Positions 27,947 through 36,939 of a DNA stretch of 62,276 nucleotides are shown in pieces. The DNA is from Pseudomonadota bacterium. GTDB taxonomy: Bacteria > Pseudomonadota > Gammaproteobacteria > Pseudomonadales > Moraxellaceae. How positions within the stretch are numbered: the stretch's first letter is position 1; every line of letters begins with the position of its first letter. Location of the stretch: positions 1-62,276 of the forward strand of contig JAJZBU010000015.1 in the NCBI GenBank assembly GCA_021851865.1. The letters are read 5' to 3'. The notes below the pieces were generated by a model. That model was not told where the DNA came from and did not search any database. It saw nothing but the letters and a program-made list of their open reading frames with translations. Position numbers and translations under genes: made by a program.

Positions 27947-28426
27947 TCAGCGGCGCAGCATTTGCCAAAGAGCGAGCAGAAAAATGGCGATGAAGGTGGC
28001 GCCGCTGAGCTCCGGCAGACTAAAGCCGAAGAAGGTCCAGTCGATCTTGGCGCATTCGCCCGAGCCGCGCAGCACCAGGCTTAGGACCTTGTGCAGGGGA
28101 AACACCTGCAACATATAGTTGAGGCCGGGCCCACAATCGGGCACCTGATCGGCGGGCAGGTGCTGTAGCCAGACATGCCGTGCTGCGACGCCCGTTCCGG
28201 CCAGCGCCGCCAGGGCCAGAAGCAAGGCATAGACGCGGCGGCCACCGTCATGCAGGACGGCGATGAGCGCGATCAAGCCTGCGCTCATCATGGCGACGCG
28301 CTGGAAAATGCAGAGCGGACAAGGCTGCAGGTGCACGGCATACTGCAGGTAAAGGGCGCAAGCCATGCTGGCGAGGCTGACGAGTAAAATGAAAGCGAAG
28401 ACTTGACGCTGGCTGGGTGGAAACAT
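27947..28426 (-). CDS. dsbB: Disulfide bond formation protein DsbB
   Basis: A 159-residue inner-membrane protein with four helices. The quinone-side pair CPLC (LQPCPLCIFQR) and the second periplasmic pair (DCGPGLNY...SGEC) are present, so it should reoxidise DsbA. ATG 28426 has AAGGA 7 bases upstream; the adjacent ATG at 28429 is equally possible. dsbA is not in the window. Confidence 0.95.
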   Translation of the reverse strand: MFPPSQRQVFAFILLVSLASMACALYLQYAVHLQPCPLCIFQRVAMMSAGLIALIAVLHDGGRRVYALLLALAALAGTGVAARHVWLQHLPADQVPDCGPGLNYMLQVFPLHKVLSLVLRGSGECAKIDWTFFGFSLPELSGATFIAIFLLALWQMLRR

Positions 28427-28528
28427 CATGGTATCCTTGATCGACAGACAGGTGGCTAATGTCATGGTAAGCGTGCTGCAGGTCAAGCGCCAAGTTGCGC
28501 CGTATGGCCGTGAAATGGGGGGAAGTGG

Positions 28529-28957
28529 ATGATGGTGTGGCAGGGGTGGATGCGGCGTATGCTGATGCTGTGTGCTCTTGGCGCCGGCAGCATGTTCGGC
28601 TACGCGGAAGGTGATTCGTCAGGAACGGTGCCCTATGTCGACATCGGGCCGTCCTTCATCACCAATTTTGATACCGCGGATACGGCCGCCAGTCATTACG
28701 TCAAGGTCGACGTCGCCTTGCGCGTCGATACGCCGGATATGATTGATATCGTCAAGTATCACAAGGATGCCTTGCGCAACTACCTTCTGCTCCTGCTTTC
28801 GGCTCAGGATGAGGCGACCATGAGCTCAGTGCCGGGACGGGAAAATCTGCGCAAAAAGGCCCTGCACGGATTGAATGCCATCTTGCAGCATGAAGAAGGA
28901 AACAAAGCGCACATTCGTGACATCTATTTCACCAATTTTGTCCTGCAGCAGAGCTGA
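28529..28957 (+). CDS. Stand-alone FliL-family protein with signal peptide
   Basis: A 142-residue protein. Residues 1-26 look like a cleavable signal or membrane anchor, and the rest follows FliL: YVDIGPSFITNF, YVKVDVALRVD, HKDALRNYLLLLLSAQ, and the end HIRDIYFTNFVLQ. FliL attaches to the flagellar stator, but no other flagellar gene is in the window. Similar orphan copies occur in other gammaproteobacteria. GGGGGAAG lies upstream of ATG 28529. Role here is unknown. Confidence 0.82.
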   Translation: MMVWQGWMRRMLMLCALGAGSMFGYAEGDSSGTVPYVDIGPSFITNFDTADTAASHYVKVDVALRVDTPDMIDIVKYHKDALRNYLLLLLSAQDEATMSSVPGRENLRKKALHGLNAILQHEEGNKAHIRDIYFTNFVLQQS

Positions 28958-28975
28958 GGCGCGCAGCCCCCGCCT

Positions 28976-30547
28976 TTAGGCGAGCGGCGGCTCGAAATAG
29001 GCGGCGAGATAGGCGGTGAGATCGATCTTGTCGCTGGCTTCGAGGGCCGCCTGTTCGGCGTGGCTACTGGCTGCCAGATCCTGCAGGGACGCCAGGGTTG
29101 TAGGCGCTAAAGGCTGCTGCAGATAGTGGGTGCGGGTGTCGTTCGCCACCTGCATGGCGAATTCAAAAAAGGACCCTTGCTCGGGCAACAACTGCGTGAG
29201 GATGCGAGCCGAGAGGCAGCGTTCCGGTTCGAGGAGGCGCAGGCGATAGGCCTGCAGGGCCTGACCATAGCGCTGTTCATCGTAGGCGCGGTCGAGGGCG
29301 GCGGCGCTCACTGCCATCGCTTCGAACAGGGCGAGGGCGCGTTCACGGAAGTCGAATTCCCCCTGTCCATCGAGCAGGCGCAGGCCGGGGCGACGTCCTT
29401 CCTGCACGACGCGACGCTGGTTTTCACTCAGGATGGCATGTTCCTGCGCCTGGAAGCAGGGGCTTTCCATGAGCAGCATGTGCAGGGCGAAGACTTCGAG
29501 AAAGTGCGCCGCCACGGTGTCGATGCCGCGCGGCGAGAAAGGATTGAGATCGACGCAGCGCAGTTCGACGTATTCGACGCCGCGCCGCTGCAAGGCCAGG
29601 GCGGGGCGTTCGCCGCGATGCACGCTGCGTTTTGGACGGATCAGACCGTAGTACTCGTTTTCAATTTGCAGGATGTTGCCGCTGATCTGCTGGCGCTGCC
29701 CGGTCGCCGAGACGACGCCGAGGGCCATGAAGTCGGGATGCGGCGTGCGTATGGCGCGATCGAGATCATGCACATAGTGTTGCAGATCGTTGTAAGACAC
29801 CTTCAGTCCGGCCTGGACATGGTTCTGGTAACCGATGTCGCTCATGCGCAGGGAAGTGGCGTGCGGCAGGTACAGGGTGTGGCCCGACGCATTGGCAATT
29901 AGAGGATGCTGCTTGCCTGCGAGAAAGCTGGCGCAGACGGCAGGGCTGGCGCCATAGAGATAGAGCAGCAACCAGCTGTGGCGCTGAAAATTGCGTACGA
30001 GACTGAAATAGTCGCGCGATTTGAGAGAGCTCAGGTCACCAGGCCAGGCCAACTGCTCGGCGCGCAACTGCCAGAAGGTGTCGGGGAAAGACAGGTTGTA
30101 GTGGATGCCGGCGATGGTCTGCATCTTGCGGCCATAACGCAGGCCGAGACCGTTGCGGTAGAGCGTCTTCATGCGACCGCTGTTGGACCGACCATACTGC
30201 GCCAGCGGAATGTCGGCATCCTGACCGAGCCGACAGGGCATGGAGTGTGGCCACAGTTGTTCATCGGCGAGATGGCGATAGACGAAAGTGTGCAGGTCGT
30301 CGAGGTGCTGCAATGCGGCATCGATCGAAGGCAAGGCCGGCGTGATCAGCTCGAGCAGGGCCTCCGAGTAGTCGGTGGTGATCTGGGGATGGGTCAGGGC
30401 GGCGCCCAGGCCTGGGGGATGAGGTGTCATCGCCAGTTGCCCGGTGGCGTCGATGCGCAGGGATTCTTTTTCAAGGCCACGCCGCATGCCGCGCAAGCTG
30501 TGTGCCTGGTCGAGCAGCCAGTTCGCCATGTTTGGGGAGAGATGCAT
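28976..30547 (-). CDS. gshA: Glutamate-cysteine ligase GshA
   Basis: A 523-residue enzyme of the E. coli type, first step of glutathione synthesis. Characteristic segments are GLEKESLRI near the N-terminus, TTDYSEALLELITP, KTLYRNGLGLRYGRKMQTIAGIHYN and the VRNFQRHSWLLLYLYGASP block. Length equals the family norm. The ATG at 30547 has GAGG 11 bases upstream. It converges on the fliL-like gene with an 18-base gap. Confidence 0.97.
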   Translation of the reverse strand: MHLSPNMANWLLDQAHSLRGMRRGLEKESLRIDATGQLAMTPHPPGLGAALTHPQITTDYSEALLELITPALPSIDAALQHLDDLHTFVYRHLADEQLWPHSMPCRLGQDADIPLAQYGRSNSGRMKTLYRNGLGLRYGRKMQTIAGIHYNLSFPDTFWQLRAEQLAWPGDLSSLKSRDYFSLVRNFQRHSWLLLYLYGASPAVCASFLAGKQHPLIANASGHTLYLPHATSLRMSDIGYQNHVQAGLKVSYNDLQHYVHDLDRAIRTPHPDFMALGVVSATGQRQQISGNILQIENEYYGLIRPKRSVHRGERPALALQRRGVEYVELRCVDLNPFSPRGIDTVAAHFLEVFALHMLLMESPCFQAQEHAILSENQRRVVQEGRRPGLRLLDGQGEFDFRERALALFEAMAVSAAALDRAYDEQRYGQALQAYRLRLLEPERCLSARILTQLLPEQGSFFEFAMQVANDTRTHYLQQPLAPTTLASLQDLAASSHAEQAALEASDKIDLTAYLAAYFEPPLA

Positions 30548-30619
30548 GGGCTTGTGATCCTCAGGGGCGAGTTGCCAATATGGAGGCGCTCGCGGTGAAA
30601 TTCAAGCCGAGGGTGACGC

Positions 30620-32446
30620 CTATCCGCAGGCGATCTGGGCGATGGCGGTACTTAGGGTTTCAAGGCGCAGGGGTTTGCTCAGATAGTGCAGGAAGCCGGC
30701 ATCCAGGGCTTGCTGGCGCAGATGGTCGTTGTCGCTGGCCGAAATCATGAAGCAAGGCGGGCGCTGCGCCGCATCGATCTGGGCGATCAAGGCGAGGCCG
30801 CTCATGTCTTCGAGATTGAGATCGGTCATCAACAGATCGATGTGGGTCTGCGCCAGGATGGTGAGCGCTTGCTGCCCCGAGTCCGCCAAGTGCAGTTGAT
30901 GCCCCGCCGCCATCTTGCGCACCATGCCCTGCATGATGAGGCGATTGCTGGCGTCATCGTCGACGTAGAGGATTTGCAGAGGGCGGGCGTCGTGGCAGGG
31001 AGCGCGCGCCGCCAGAGGCAGTTGCAGGCTGAAGGTTGATCCCTGTCCGGGCGTACTGGTGAGGAGGATGTCGCCATCCATGAGACGGGCGAGGCTGCGC
31101 GAGAAATTCAGGCCGATGCCGGTGCCTTCGACCTTGTGCTGGCGATTGCCGACGCGATTGAAGGTTTCGAAGATCCGCTCTTGATCCTGCGCCTGGATGC
31201 CGGGGCCATCGTCGCGAATGGCGATGAAGATGTTTTGGGTGTCGGTGTGCCAATCGAGCCAGACGTTGCCGCCGCGGTGGTTGTATTTGATGGCATTGGA
31301 AAGCAGATTGAGGAGGACCTGACGCAGGCGGCGGGGATCGGCGAAGATGATCGGAACGGTCGATGAAGTGGCGGGATGCAGGCTGACCTGGCGCTGCTCG
31401 GCCATCACGCGAACGAAGGCGAGGCACTCCTCGAACAAAGAGCGCGGGTCGATGAACTCGCGCGCCAGGGTCAGTTTGCCGGCCTCGACGCTGGCCAGGT
31501 CGAGCACTTCATTGATCAACCCCAAGAGATGCCAGCCGCCCTGGATGATCAGGTCCAGGCGTTGATCCTGCGGTGCACAGCCTTCGCTCTGCAGGATCTG
31601 AGCAAAACCAAGGATGGCATTGAGCGGTGTGCGCAGCTCATGGCTCATGTGGTTGAGGAAATCGGTCTTGGCTTGATTGGCGGCTTGCGCCTGCGTGATC
31701 GCGGTTTGCAACTGTTCTTCGGCGAGAATGCGCGCGGTGATGTCGGTAAAGGTGAAGACATGCCCGAGCAGGCTGTCAGCGAGGAGGTGCGGACGAATGC
31801 GGCACTCCAGCCATTGCCGCGGCTTCAACTCGAGCAGGATGAAACTCTCCTGATCGCGCGCTTCGCGTGCCATCGTCATGAACTGGCGCGCGGCTTTCTT
31901 TTGCCGAAAACGGCGCATCATCTGCCGATAGATGCCGCTCTCGCGGCCTTGCAGATGGCGCTCGCTCAATTGCCAGAAGTCGGCGAAGCGGCGGTTGAAA
32001 TGGACGATGCTGCCATTGAGATCGAGGACCAGGATGCCGTCAGCGGTCGATTCCAGGGTGGCTTGCAGCAAGGCGGCCGATTTTTCCAGTTCGAGGCTGG
32101 CCTGTTTCTCGTACTCGTCGGCGCGCAGATGGATGGCCAGGAGGTCCTCGCCGGCGAAGGCCAGGGCAACGACGCGCTTTTGTACGCTCAGGGTGTTGCC
32201 CTGGGCGTCGAGGTAGAGCCCTTCGCAGGGATCACGGCCTTGCACCTGCCCGTGGCGCACTTCCTCCCAGTAGAAGATGTCGGACAGGGCGCATTCGAGA
32301 TCGGTGATCGGTCGTCCGGTCAGCTCAGCGTGACCGAGGAGCTCGCGACAGGCGGGGGTGTGAGCGACGATCTGAAGGCTCTTGGGATCCACCAGGAGGA
32401 TGGCTTCCTCACAGCAGCTGTAGAGCAGCTCGTCGTAGGGTTTCAT
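30620..32446 (-). CDS. Hybrid sensor histidine kinase (PAS-HisKA-HATPase-REC)
   Basis: A 608-residue cytosolic protein without membrane helices. Two PAS-like domains (about 1-110 and 125-240) precede the dimerisation domain with H box HMSHELRTPLNAI, an ATPase domain (N box LLSNAIKYN, G1 DDGPGI, G2 GTGIGL) and a C-terminal receiver domain with VDDD, the phosphoacceptor in LLMTDLNLE, and the SKP lysine. It starts inside the end of the HD-GYP gene (4-base overlap), so the two are co-translated and the HD-GYP protein is a likely pathway partner. Confidence 0.93.
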   Translation of the reverse strand: MKPYDELLYSCCEEAILLVDPKSLQIVAHTPACRELLGHAELTGRPITDLECALSDIFYWEEVRHGQVQGRDPCEGLYLDAQGNTLSVQKRVVALAFAGEDLLAIHLRADEYEKQASLELEKSAALLQATLESTADGILVLDLNGSIVHFNRRFADFWQLSERHLQGRESGIYRQMMRRFRQKKAARQFMTMAREARDQESFILLELKPRQWLECRIRPHLLADSLLGHVFTFTDITARILAEEQLQTAITQAQAANQAKTDFLNHMSHELRTPLNAILGFAQILQSEGCAPQDQRLDLIIQGGWHLLGLINEVLDLASVEAGKLTLAREFIDPRSLFEECLAFVRVMAEQRQVSLHPATSSTVPIIFADPRRLRQVLLNLLSNAIKYNHRGGNVWLDWHTDTQNIFIAIRDDGPGIQAQDQERIFETFNRVGNRQHKVEGTGIGLNFSRSLARLMDGDILLTSTPGQGSTFSLQLPLAARAPCHDARPLQILYVDDDASNRLIMQGMVRKMAAGHQLHLADSGQQALTILAQTHIDLLMTDLNLEDMSGLALIAQIDAAQRPPCFMISASDNDHLRQQALDAGFLHYLSKPLRLETLSTAIAQIACG

Positions 32447-33723
32447 GCGCCACTTCCGGCGCGTGCGCCTTTGCCGTCGAAGAAATAGGTGACGCGCGTA
32501 CGCGGGCTCAGATAGTCATACACCGCAGTGGGGAGTTGCGCCGGGCGCAGAGCCTTGCTGATCGACAGCTCCTCGTCTTCGGCGAGATCGAGGATGATGG
32601 CCTCCTCGCGCGGCGTGCCGGCATCATAAATCAGCACCTGCGGCCGGATTGGCTTGTCCGGATTGACCGAGACGACCATGCCGAGACTGTCGTTGTTGAG
32701 GCGCACGACGGTGCCTGGAGGATAGACGCCGAGGGTATGGATGAGCGTGCTCAGAACTTCGCCGTCCCAGCGCTGGCGCTGTTGCGCGAACATCAGGGAG
32801 AGCGCCTCATGCGGCGTCAGCGCGTGAATCGCCTGCACCGGGTTGCATAGATTGTCATAGGTGTTGACGGCGGCGAGGAGACGGCTATGACGGTCGATGG
32901 CGTCGGCGCGCAGGCCTTTCGGATAGCCGGAGCCGTCCATGTGCTCATGGTGCTGGGCGATCATGAGCATGACCGCGGGTGGCAGATTCACCTTGCCACC
33001 GATCTCGAGTCCGTAGGCGACGTGCATCTGCAGGAAGTCGGCCTCCGCCTTGTTGGGCTTGTCGGCTTTGATCAGCACCTTGTGTGGGATACGACTTTTG
33101 CCCAGATCGTGAAATATGCCGCCCATTCCAAGCTGTTGTAGCTCGCTTTCGCTCAAGTGCATGGCGCGACCGGTGATCATCGCCAACATCGCGACATTGA
33201 GGCTGTGGTAGTAGACGTCTTCGCCCATGACCTTGTCGTTCATCAGATGGATGACGACTTCGCTCTCGCGTAGCAGCGATTGCGCCAGCTGCTGTGTCAG
33301 CGCCTGTGCCTCGGCGAGGCTCTCCTGCGGGAGGGCGATGAGGTTGCGCGAGATCGAGTTGATGCTGCGGGAGGCGTCGAGATAACGCTTTTCGCACTGA
33401 GCGAGGGCGGCGCGCTGGGCTTTCAGGCGTTCCATGCGCTGCCGTTTGGCGATGAGCGCAGGGGAGGGCTCGGCGACGGCAGTTGGCGTTGGCGCGGCGG
33501 CGGGCTCGGCGGCGCTACGCGGTCGCGGCGCCTGCGTGCTGCGCTCGGGGTCGACGCGCACCTTGTCCAGGCCAAGGCGTAGCAGTTGAGCCAGCTGTTC
33601 GTCATTTTTGATACGAAACTGGCTCATGGTGAAAGGATGGTCCATCCAGCCGAGATCGAGACAGACATAGACACCGACCTGCAGCTGGCTGGGATGCACA
33701 TAGACGGGCGGACGCGCAGTCAC
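32443..33723 (-). CDS. HD-GYP cyclic-di-GMP phosphodiesterase with DUF3391
   Basis: A 426-residue protein. The N-terminal DUF3391 (VTARPPVYVHPSQLQVGVYV) is followed by a Pro/Ala-rich linker and an HD-GYP domain with intact HDLGK, HSLN, and HHEHMDGSGYP motifs, so it should hydrolyse c-di-GMP to GMP. Start: GTG 33723 with AGGA about 8 bases upstream; the frame continues further upstream without family resemblance. Divergent from a second HD-GYP gene. Confidence 0.92.
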   Translation of the reverse strand: MTARPPVYVHPSQLQVGVYVCLDLGWMDHPFTMSQFRIKNDEQLAQLLRLGLDKVRVDPERSTQAPRPRSAAEPAAAPTPTAVAEPSPALIAKRQRMERLKAQRAALAQCEKRYLDASRSINSISRNLIALPQESLAEAQALTQQLAQSLLRESEVVIHLMNDKVMGEDVYYHSLNVAMLAMITGRAMHLSESELQQLGMGGIFHDLGKSRIPHKVLIKADKPNKAEADFLQMHVAYGLEIGGKVNLPPAVMLMIAQHHEHMDGSGYPKGLRADAIDRHSRLLAAVNTYDNLCNPVQAIHALTPHEALSLMFAQQRQRWDGEVLSTLIHTLGVYPPGTVVRLNNDSLGMVVSVNPDKPIRPQVLIYDAGTPREEAIILDLAEDEELSISKALRPAQLPTAVYDYLSPRTRVTYFFDGKGARAGSGA

Positions 33724-33747
33724 CGACTTTCCTCGGAAGAACACCGT

Positions 33748-33774
33748 GCCGGCAGTATAGTTTCCCCTGCCGGC
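33748..33774. promoter_or_regulatory. Inverted repeat between the divergent HD-GYP genes
   Basis: GCCGGCAG (33748-33755) and CTGCCGGC (33767-33774) are perfect inverted repeats around 11 bases. The left arm overlaps a minus-strand -10-like TATACT (33754-33759), and TATAGT is read on the plus strand at 33756-33761. It could be an operator controlling one or both genes, or a hairpin in the minus-strand leader. No matching -35 box is clear. Confidence 0.4.
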
Positions 33775-33841
33775 TGCTGCCGCTTTTGTTAGCGATGATC
33801 TACACTCGATCCTAAGCGCGAGAAGACGGAGGAGGGGTGGA

Positions 33842-34972
33842 TTGACGGATGAATATGTGCCGCTGCGTGCGGGGGCCATCACGGTGGGCAAGCCTTTGTT
33901 GTTCAATGTCTATGACGCCGACGGTGTCTTGCTGCTGCAGCAAGGGCATGTCGTCGCGTCGCGTGAACAATTGGACAAGCTCTATCGTCGCGGCCTCTAT
34001 CACGCACGGCATCTGCAGGCGCCGCTGCGGGCGGCGACCGATGACAACGTCGTCGATGACCGCCACAACAACATCTTCACTGATCTGCCGGAGATACTCG
34101 ACGAGGTCGAGACGGTGCAGTCTTATATCGTGCAAGTACACGAAGAGGCGGCGAAGCGTCTTGAGCGGCTGGTTCGGCGCATTCATCGCATCATCGACCG
34201 GGATCCCGACGCAGCCCTCGGCGCCGTTCATACCAATACCATCGAGCCTTCGGCGCGCGAGCAGACCCTGTTCCACACCATCCTCTGCGACCGTATGAGT
34301 GAGCGACTCGGCTGGGACGAGGCGCATCGTCGTTCCGTGTTGAGCGCAGCCCTCACCGCCAATCTCGCCTTGCTGCCGCATCAGGACAAACTCAACCGTT
34401 CGCGGCATCCCCTCAACGATGGACAGCGCGCCGTCCTGCGCAAGCATCCCAATCTTTCGCAGCAGGCTCTGCGCCGTGCTGGCATCGAGGATGAAGTCTG
34501 TTTGGCGGCGGTGGCCCAGCATCATGAAAACGCCGATGGCTCGGGTTACCCGCTCGGCCTGGTCGAAGCGCAGATCGCGCCGGAAGCACTGCTCCTCGCT
34601 CTCGCCGAGCGCTATATCGCGATGATCACACAGCGCGCCTATCGTCAGCGTCTGGCGGCCGACGCGGCGATGAAAGAATTGGTCAAAGCAGGCGTGGCGC
34701 GTATGCCCTGGTCCGCCCTGGCGCAGGAATTGACGCCGTATCCGCCAGGAGTCATCGTCGAACTCGCCAATGGTGAGATGGCCGTGGTGACGCAGCGTGG
34801 CGGTACGGCGCCGCCCCGGGTGCGCGCCATTCTCAGCAGTCGCGGGCAGCCTTTCAACAGCGCCTACTTGCGCGATTGCCGTTTGCCGGAGTTTGCTATA
34901 CGGCGCATCGTCCTGCCCGAGTATCAGCCCAGTCTGCGCATGGCGCAGCTGTGGCCGACGGGTAGTTTCTGA
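33842..34972 (+). CDS. Degenerate HD-GYP domain protein
   Basis: A 376-residue protein sharing layout with HD-GYP enzymes. The second half of the motif set is kept (HHENADGSGYP), but at the position of the HDxGK metal motif it reads TANLALLPHQDK, so key metal ligands are missing and catalysis is doubtful. It may be a c-di-GMP binder or a regulator of the adjacent canonical enzyme. The start is TTG at 33842 with a strong GGAGGAGGGG upstream; the ATG at 33849 is out of frame. Confidence 0.82.
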   Translation: MTDEYVPLRAGAITVGKPLLFNVYDADGVLLLQQGHVVASREQLDKLYRRGLYHARHLQAPLRAATDDNVVDDRHNNIFTDLPEILDEVETVQSYIVQVHEEAAKRLERLVRRIHRIIDRDPDAALGAVHTNTIEPSAREQTLFHTILCDRMSERLGWDEAHRRSVLSAALTANLALLPHQDKLNRSRHPLNDGQRAVLRKHPNLSQQALRRAGIEDEVCLAAVAQHHENADGSGYPLGLVEAQIAPEALLLALAERYIAMITQRAYRQRLAADAAMKELVKAGVARMPWSALAQELTPYPPGVIVELANGEMAVVTQRGGTAPPRVRAILSSRGQPFNSAYLRDCRLPEFAIRRIVLPEYQPSLRMAQLWPTGSF

Positions 34973-34993
34973 GGGCGCGAGAGGGGCTAAGGC

Positions 34994-36481
34994 ATGGCGG
35001 CGTCGGGCACAGAGTTACCAGGTGGTGGGTTTTTTCGTGTCGAACAAGTGCGCGCCCTCGATGCCGCCGCCATCGCCGGCGCTTGGCCCGGACGCGAGCT
35101 CATGGAGCGCGCCGGCCTCGCCGCCTGGCGCCTGTTGCGACAGCGCTGGCCCGAGGCGCGGCGCATCGCCCTCGTCCTCGGTGCCGGCAACAATGCCGGT
35201 GATGCCTGGGTGCTGGCGCGCTGGGCCCATCTGCATGGCTGCGAAGTCGAGTTGCAGGCGACAGTCAGCGCCTGGTCAGGATCTGCCGGCGAGGTCGCCG
35301 CCTTGGCTCAGGCGCGTGGTCTGAGCGCCGCTGCGATCAGCGCGCAAGGCCTCGCCGCCGCCGATGTCGTGGTCGACGCCATCCTCGGCAGTGGCAGTCG
35401 CGGAGCGCCGCGAGCCGAGGCCTTGGCCGCGATTATGGCGATACGCGCCTGCGCGCGCCCGGTACTGGCCCTCGATCTGCCCTCCGGCGTCGACGCCGAT
35501 CGTGGTGGTCTGCTCGGCAGCGTCGCGGTGCAAGCCGACTGCACCCTCAGTTTTGTCGCTGCCAAGCGCGGTTTGTACACCGGTGCGGCGGCGGCGCACG
35601 CCGGCCAGGTCTGGGTCGATGGCCTCGGCATCGACCTCGATCCGTCGATCACCGCCGCTGTGCAGGAGGCCAACGCTGCTCTGCCTTTGCGCGCTCGCGA
35701 TGCGCACAAAGGCGATCAGGGGCACGTCCTGGTGCTGGGCGGCAATCATGGCATGTCAGGCGCGGCCCTGCTCTGCGCGCGTGCGGCGGCGCGCGGTGGC
35801 GCCGGTCGCGTCAGTCTGATCTCGCGTCCGCTCACCGTGCAGGCTCTGCCGATGCTGGTGCCCGAGATCATGACGCCGCCTGGCGGCACGGATGCGGAGC
35901 TGGCGGCGGCGTTGCAGCGCGCCGACGTCTGTGTCCTCGGGCCGGGCCTCGCTCGCGACGATTGGGCGCAGCGCCTGTACGCCGCCGTCTACGCCAGCGG
36001 TCGCCCCTGCGTCCTCGACGCTGACGCCTTGCGTCTGCTCGCCGCCCAGCCCTGCGCTTGGCCACAGGCGGTGATCACGCCGCATCCCGGCGAAGCGGCG
36101 GCTTTGCTCGGTGTCGACATCACGACGGTGCAGGCGGATCGTTTTGCCGCCGCCGCCGAACTGCATCGACGCTATGCGGCGACGGTGGTGCTCAAGGGCA
36201 ATGGCAGTCTGATCCACGGCGCCGCCGGGACGGCGCTGTGCCGGGCCGGCAATCCGGGGATGGCCAGCGCCGGCATGGGTGATGTGCTCGCCGGGCTGCT
36301 CGCCGCCCTGCGTGCGCAAGGTCTGGCGGCGCAGCCGGCGGCAGCGGCGGCGGTCTACATGCATGCGCGTAGCGGTGATCGTCTCGCCGCGCAACGAGGG
36401 GAGCGAGGTCTGCTCGCCTCGGATATAATCGAGGCTTGGCAGGAGGATTTGAACCCATGCAGCGCGGACCCCGGACCTTGA
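34994..36481 (+). CDS. nnr: Bifunctional NAD(P)H-hydrate epimerase/dehydratase
   Basis: A 495-residue metabolite-repair enzyme. The N-terminal YjeF_N epimerase domain (about 10-215) has GAGNNAGDAW and LDLPSGVDAD; the C-terminal ribokinase-like dehydratase domain (about 230-485) has HKGDQGHVLVLGG, ITPHPGEAAALL, and NPGMASAGMGDVLAG. It repairs hydrated NAD(P)H. ATG 34994 with GAGGGGCTAAGG upstream. First gene of the nnr to purA run; overlaps tsaE by 25 bases. Confidence 0.96.
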   Translation: MAASGTELPGGGFFRVEQVRALDAAAIAGAWPGRELMERAGLAAWRLLRQRWPEARRIALVLGAGNNAGDAWVLARWAHLHGCEVELQATVSAWSGSAGEVAALAQARGLSAAAISAQGLAAADVVVDAILGSGSRGAPRAEALAAIMAIRACARPVLALDLPSGVDADRGGLLGSVAVQADCTLSFVAAKRGLYTGAAAAHAGQVWVDGLGIDLDPSITAAVQEANAALPLRARDAHKGDQGHVLVLGGNHGMSGAALLCARAAARGGAGRVSLISRPLTVQALPMLVPEIMTPPGGTDAELAAALQRADVCVLGPGLARDDWAQRLYAAVYASGRPCVLDADALRLLAAQPCAWPQAVITPHPGEAAALLGVDITTVQADRFAAAAELHRRYAATVVLKGNGSLIHGAAGTALCRAGNPGMASAGMGDVLAGLLAALRAQGLAAQPAAAAAVYMHARSGDRLAAQRGERGLLASDIIEAWQEDLNPCSADPGP

Positions 36482-36939
36482 ACGGCGAGAACGATACCCA
36501 GGTGCTCGCCGCCGCCATGGCGCAGGCCTGGCGCGCGCCCCTCCTGGTCTATCTGAGTGGTGAGCTGGGGGTGGGCAAGACCACCTTGGTGCGCCATCTC
36601 CTGCACGCTTTCGGTCACCAGGGTTCGGTGCGCAGTCCGACTTACAATCTGGTCGAACCTTATGCGCTGGATATCGGTCCGGTGTTCCATTTCGATCTGT
36701 ATCGGGTCGAGGATCCGGAAGAGTTGGAGTTGATCGGCTGGCGCGATTATCTGGCGGAAGCGGCCCTGTGTCTCGTCGAATGGCCGGAGCGGGCGCAACC
36801 CTTGCTGCCGCCTGCGGACGTCGAAGTGTTCCTGCAATTGCACGGCCATCAGCGACTGGCAACCGTGCGTGCTGAGGGCGGGCAGGGCGCGGCCTGGATG
36901 CAGAGACTGGCCTGGCCGACGGCGGAGCTGGCGTCATGA
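36457..36939 (+). CDS. tsaE: tRNA threonylcarbamoyladenosine biosynthesis ATPase TsaE
   Basis: A 160-residue P-loop protein (SGELGVGKTTLVRHLL) with SPTYNLVEPY and the FDLYRV motif typical of TsaE/YjeE. It works with TsaB and TsaD to make t6A in tRNA. AGGAGG lies 10 bases before ATG 36457, inside the end of nnr. Overlaps amiC by 4 bases (ATGA). Confidence 0.95.
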   Translation: MQRGPRTLNGENDTQVLAAAMAQAWRAPLLVYLSGELGVGKTTLVRHLLHAFGHQGSVRSPTYNLVEPYALDIGPVFHFDLYRVEDPEELELIGWRDYLAEAALCLVEWPERAQPLLPPADVEVFLQLHGHQRLATVRAEGGQGAAWMQRLAWPTAELAS

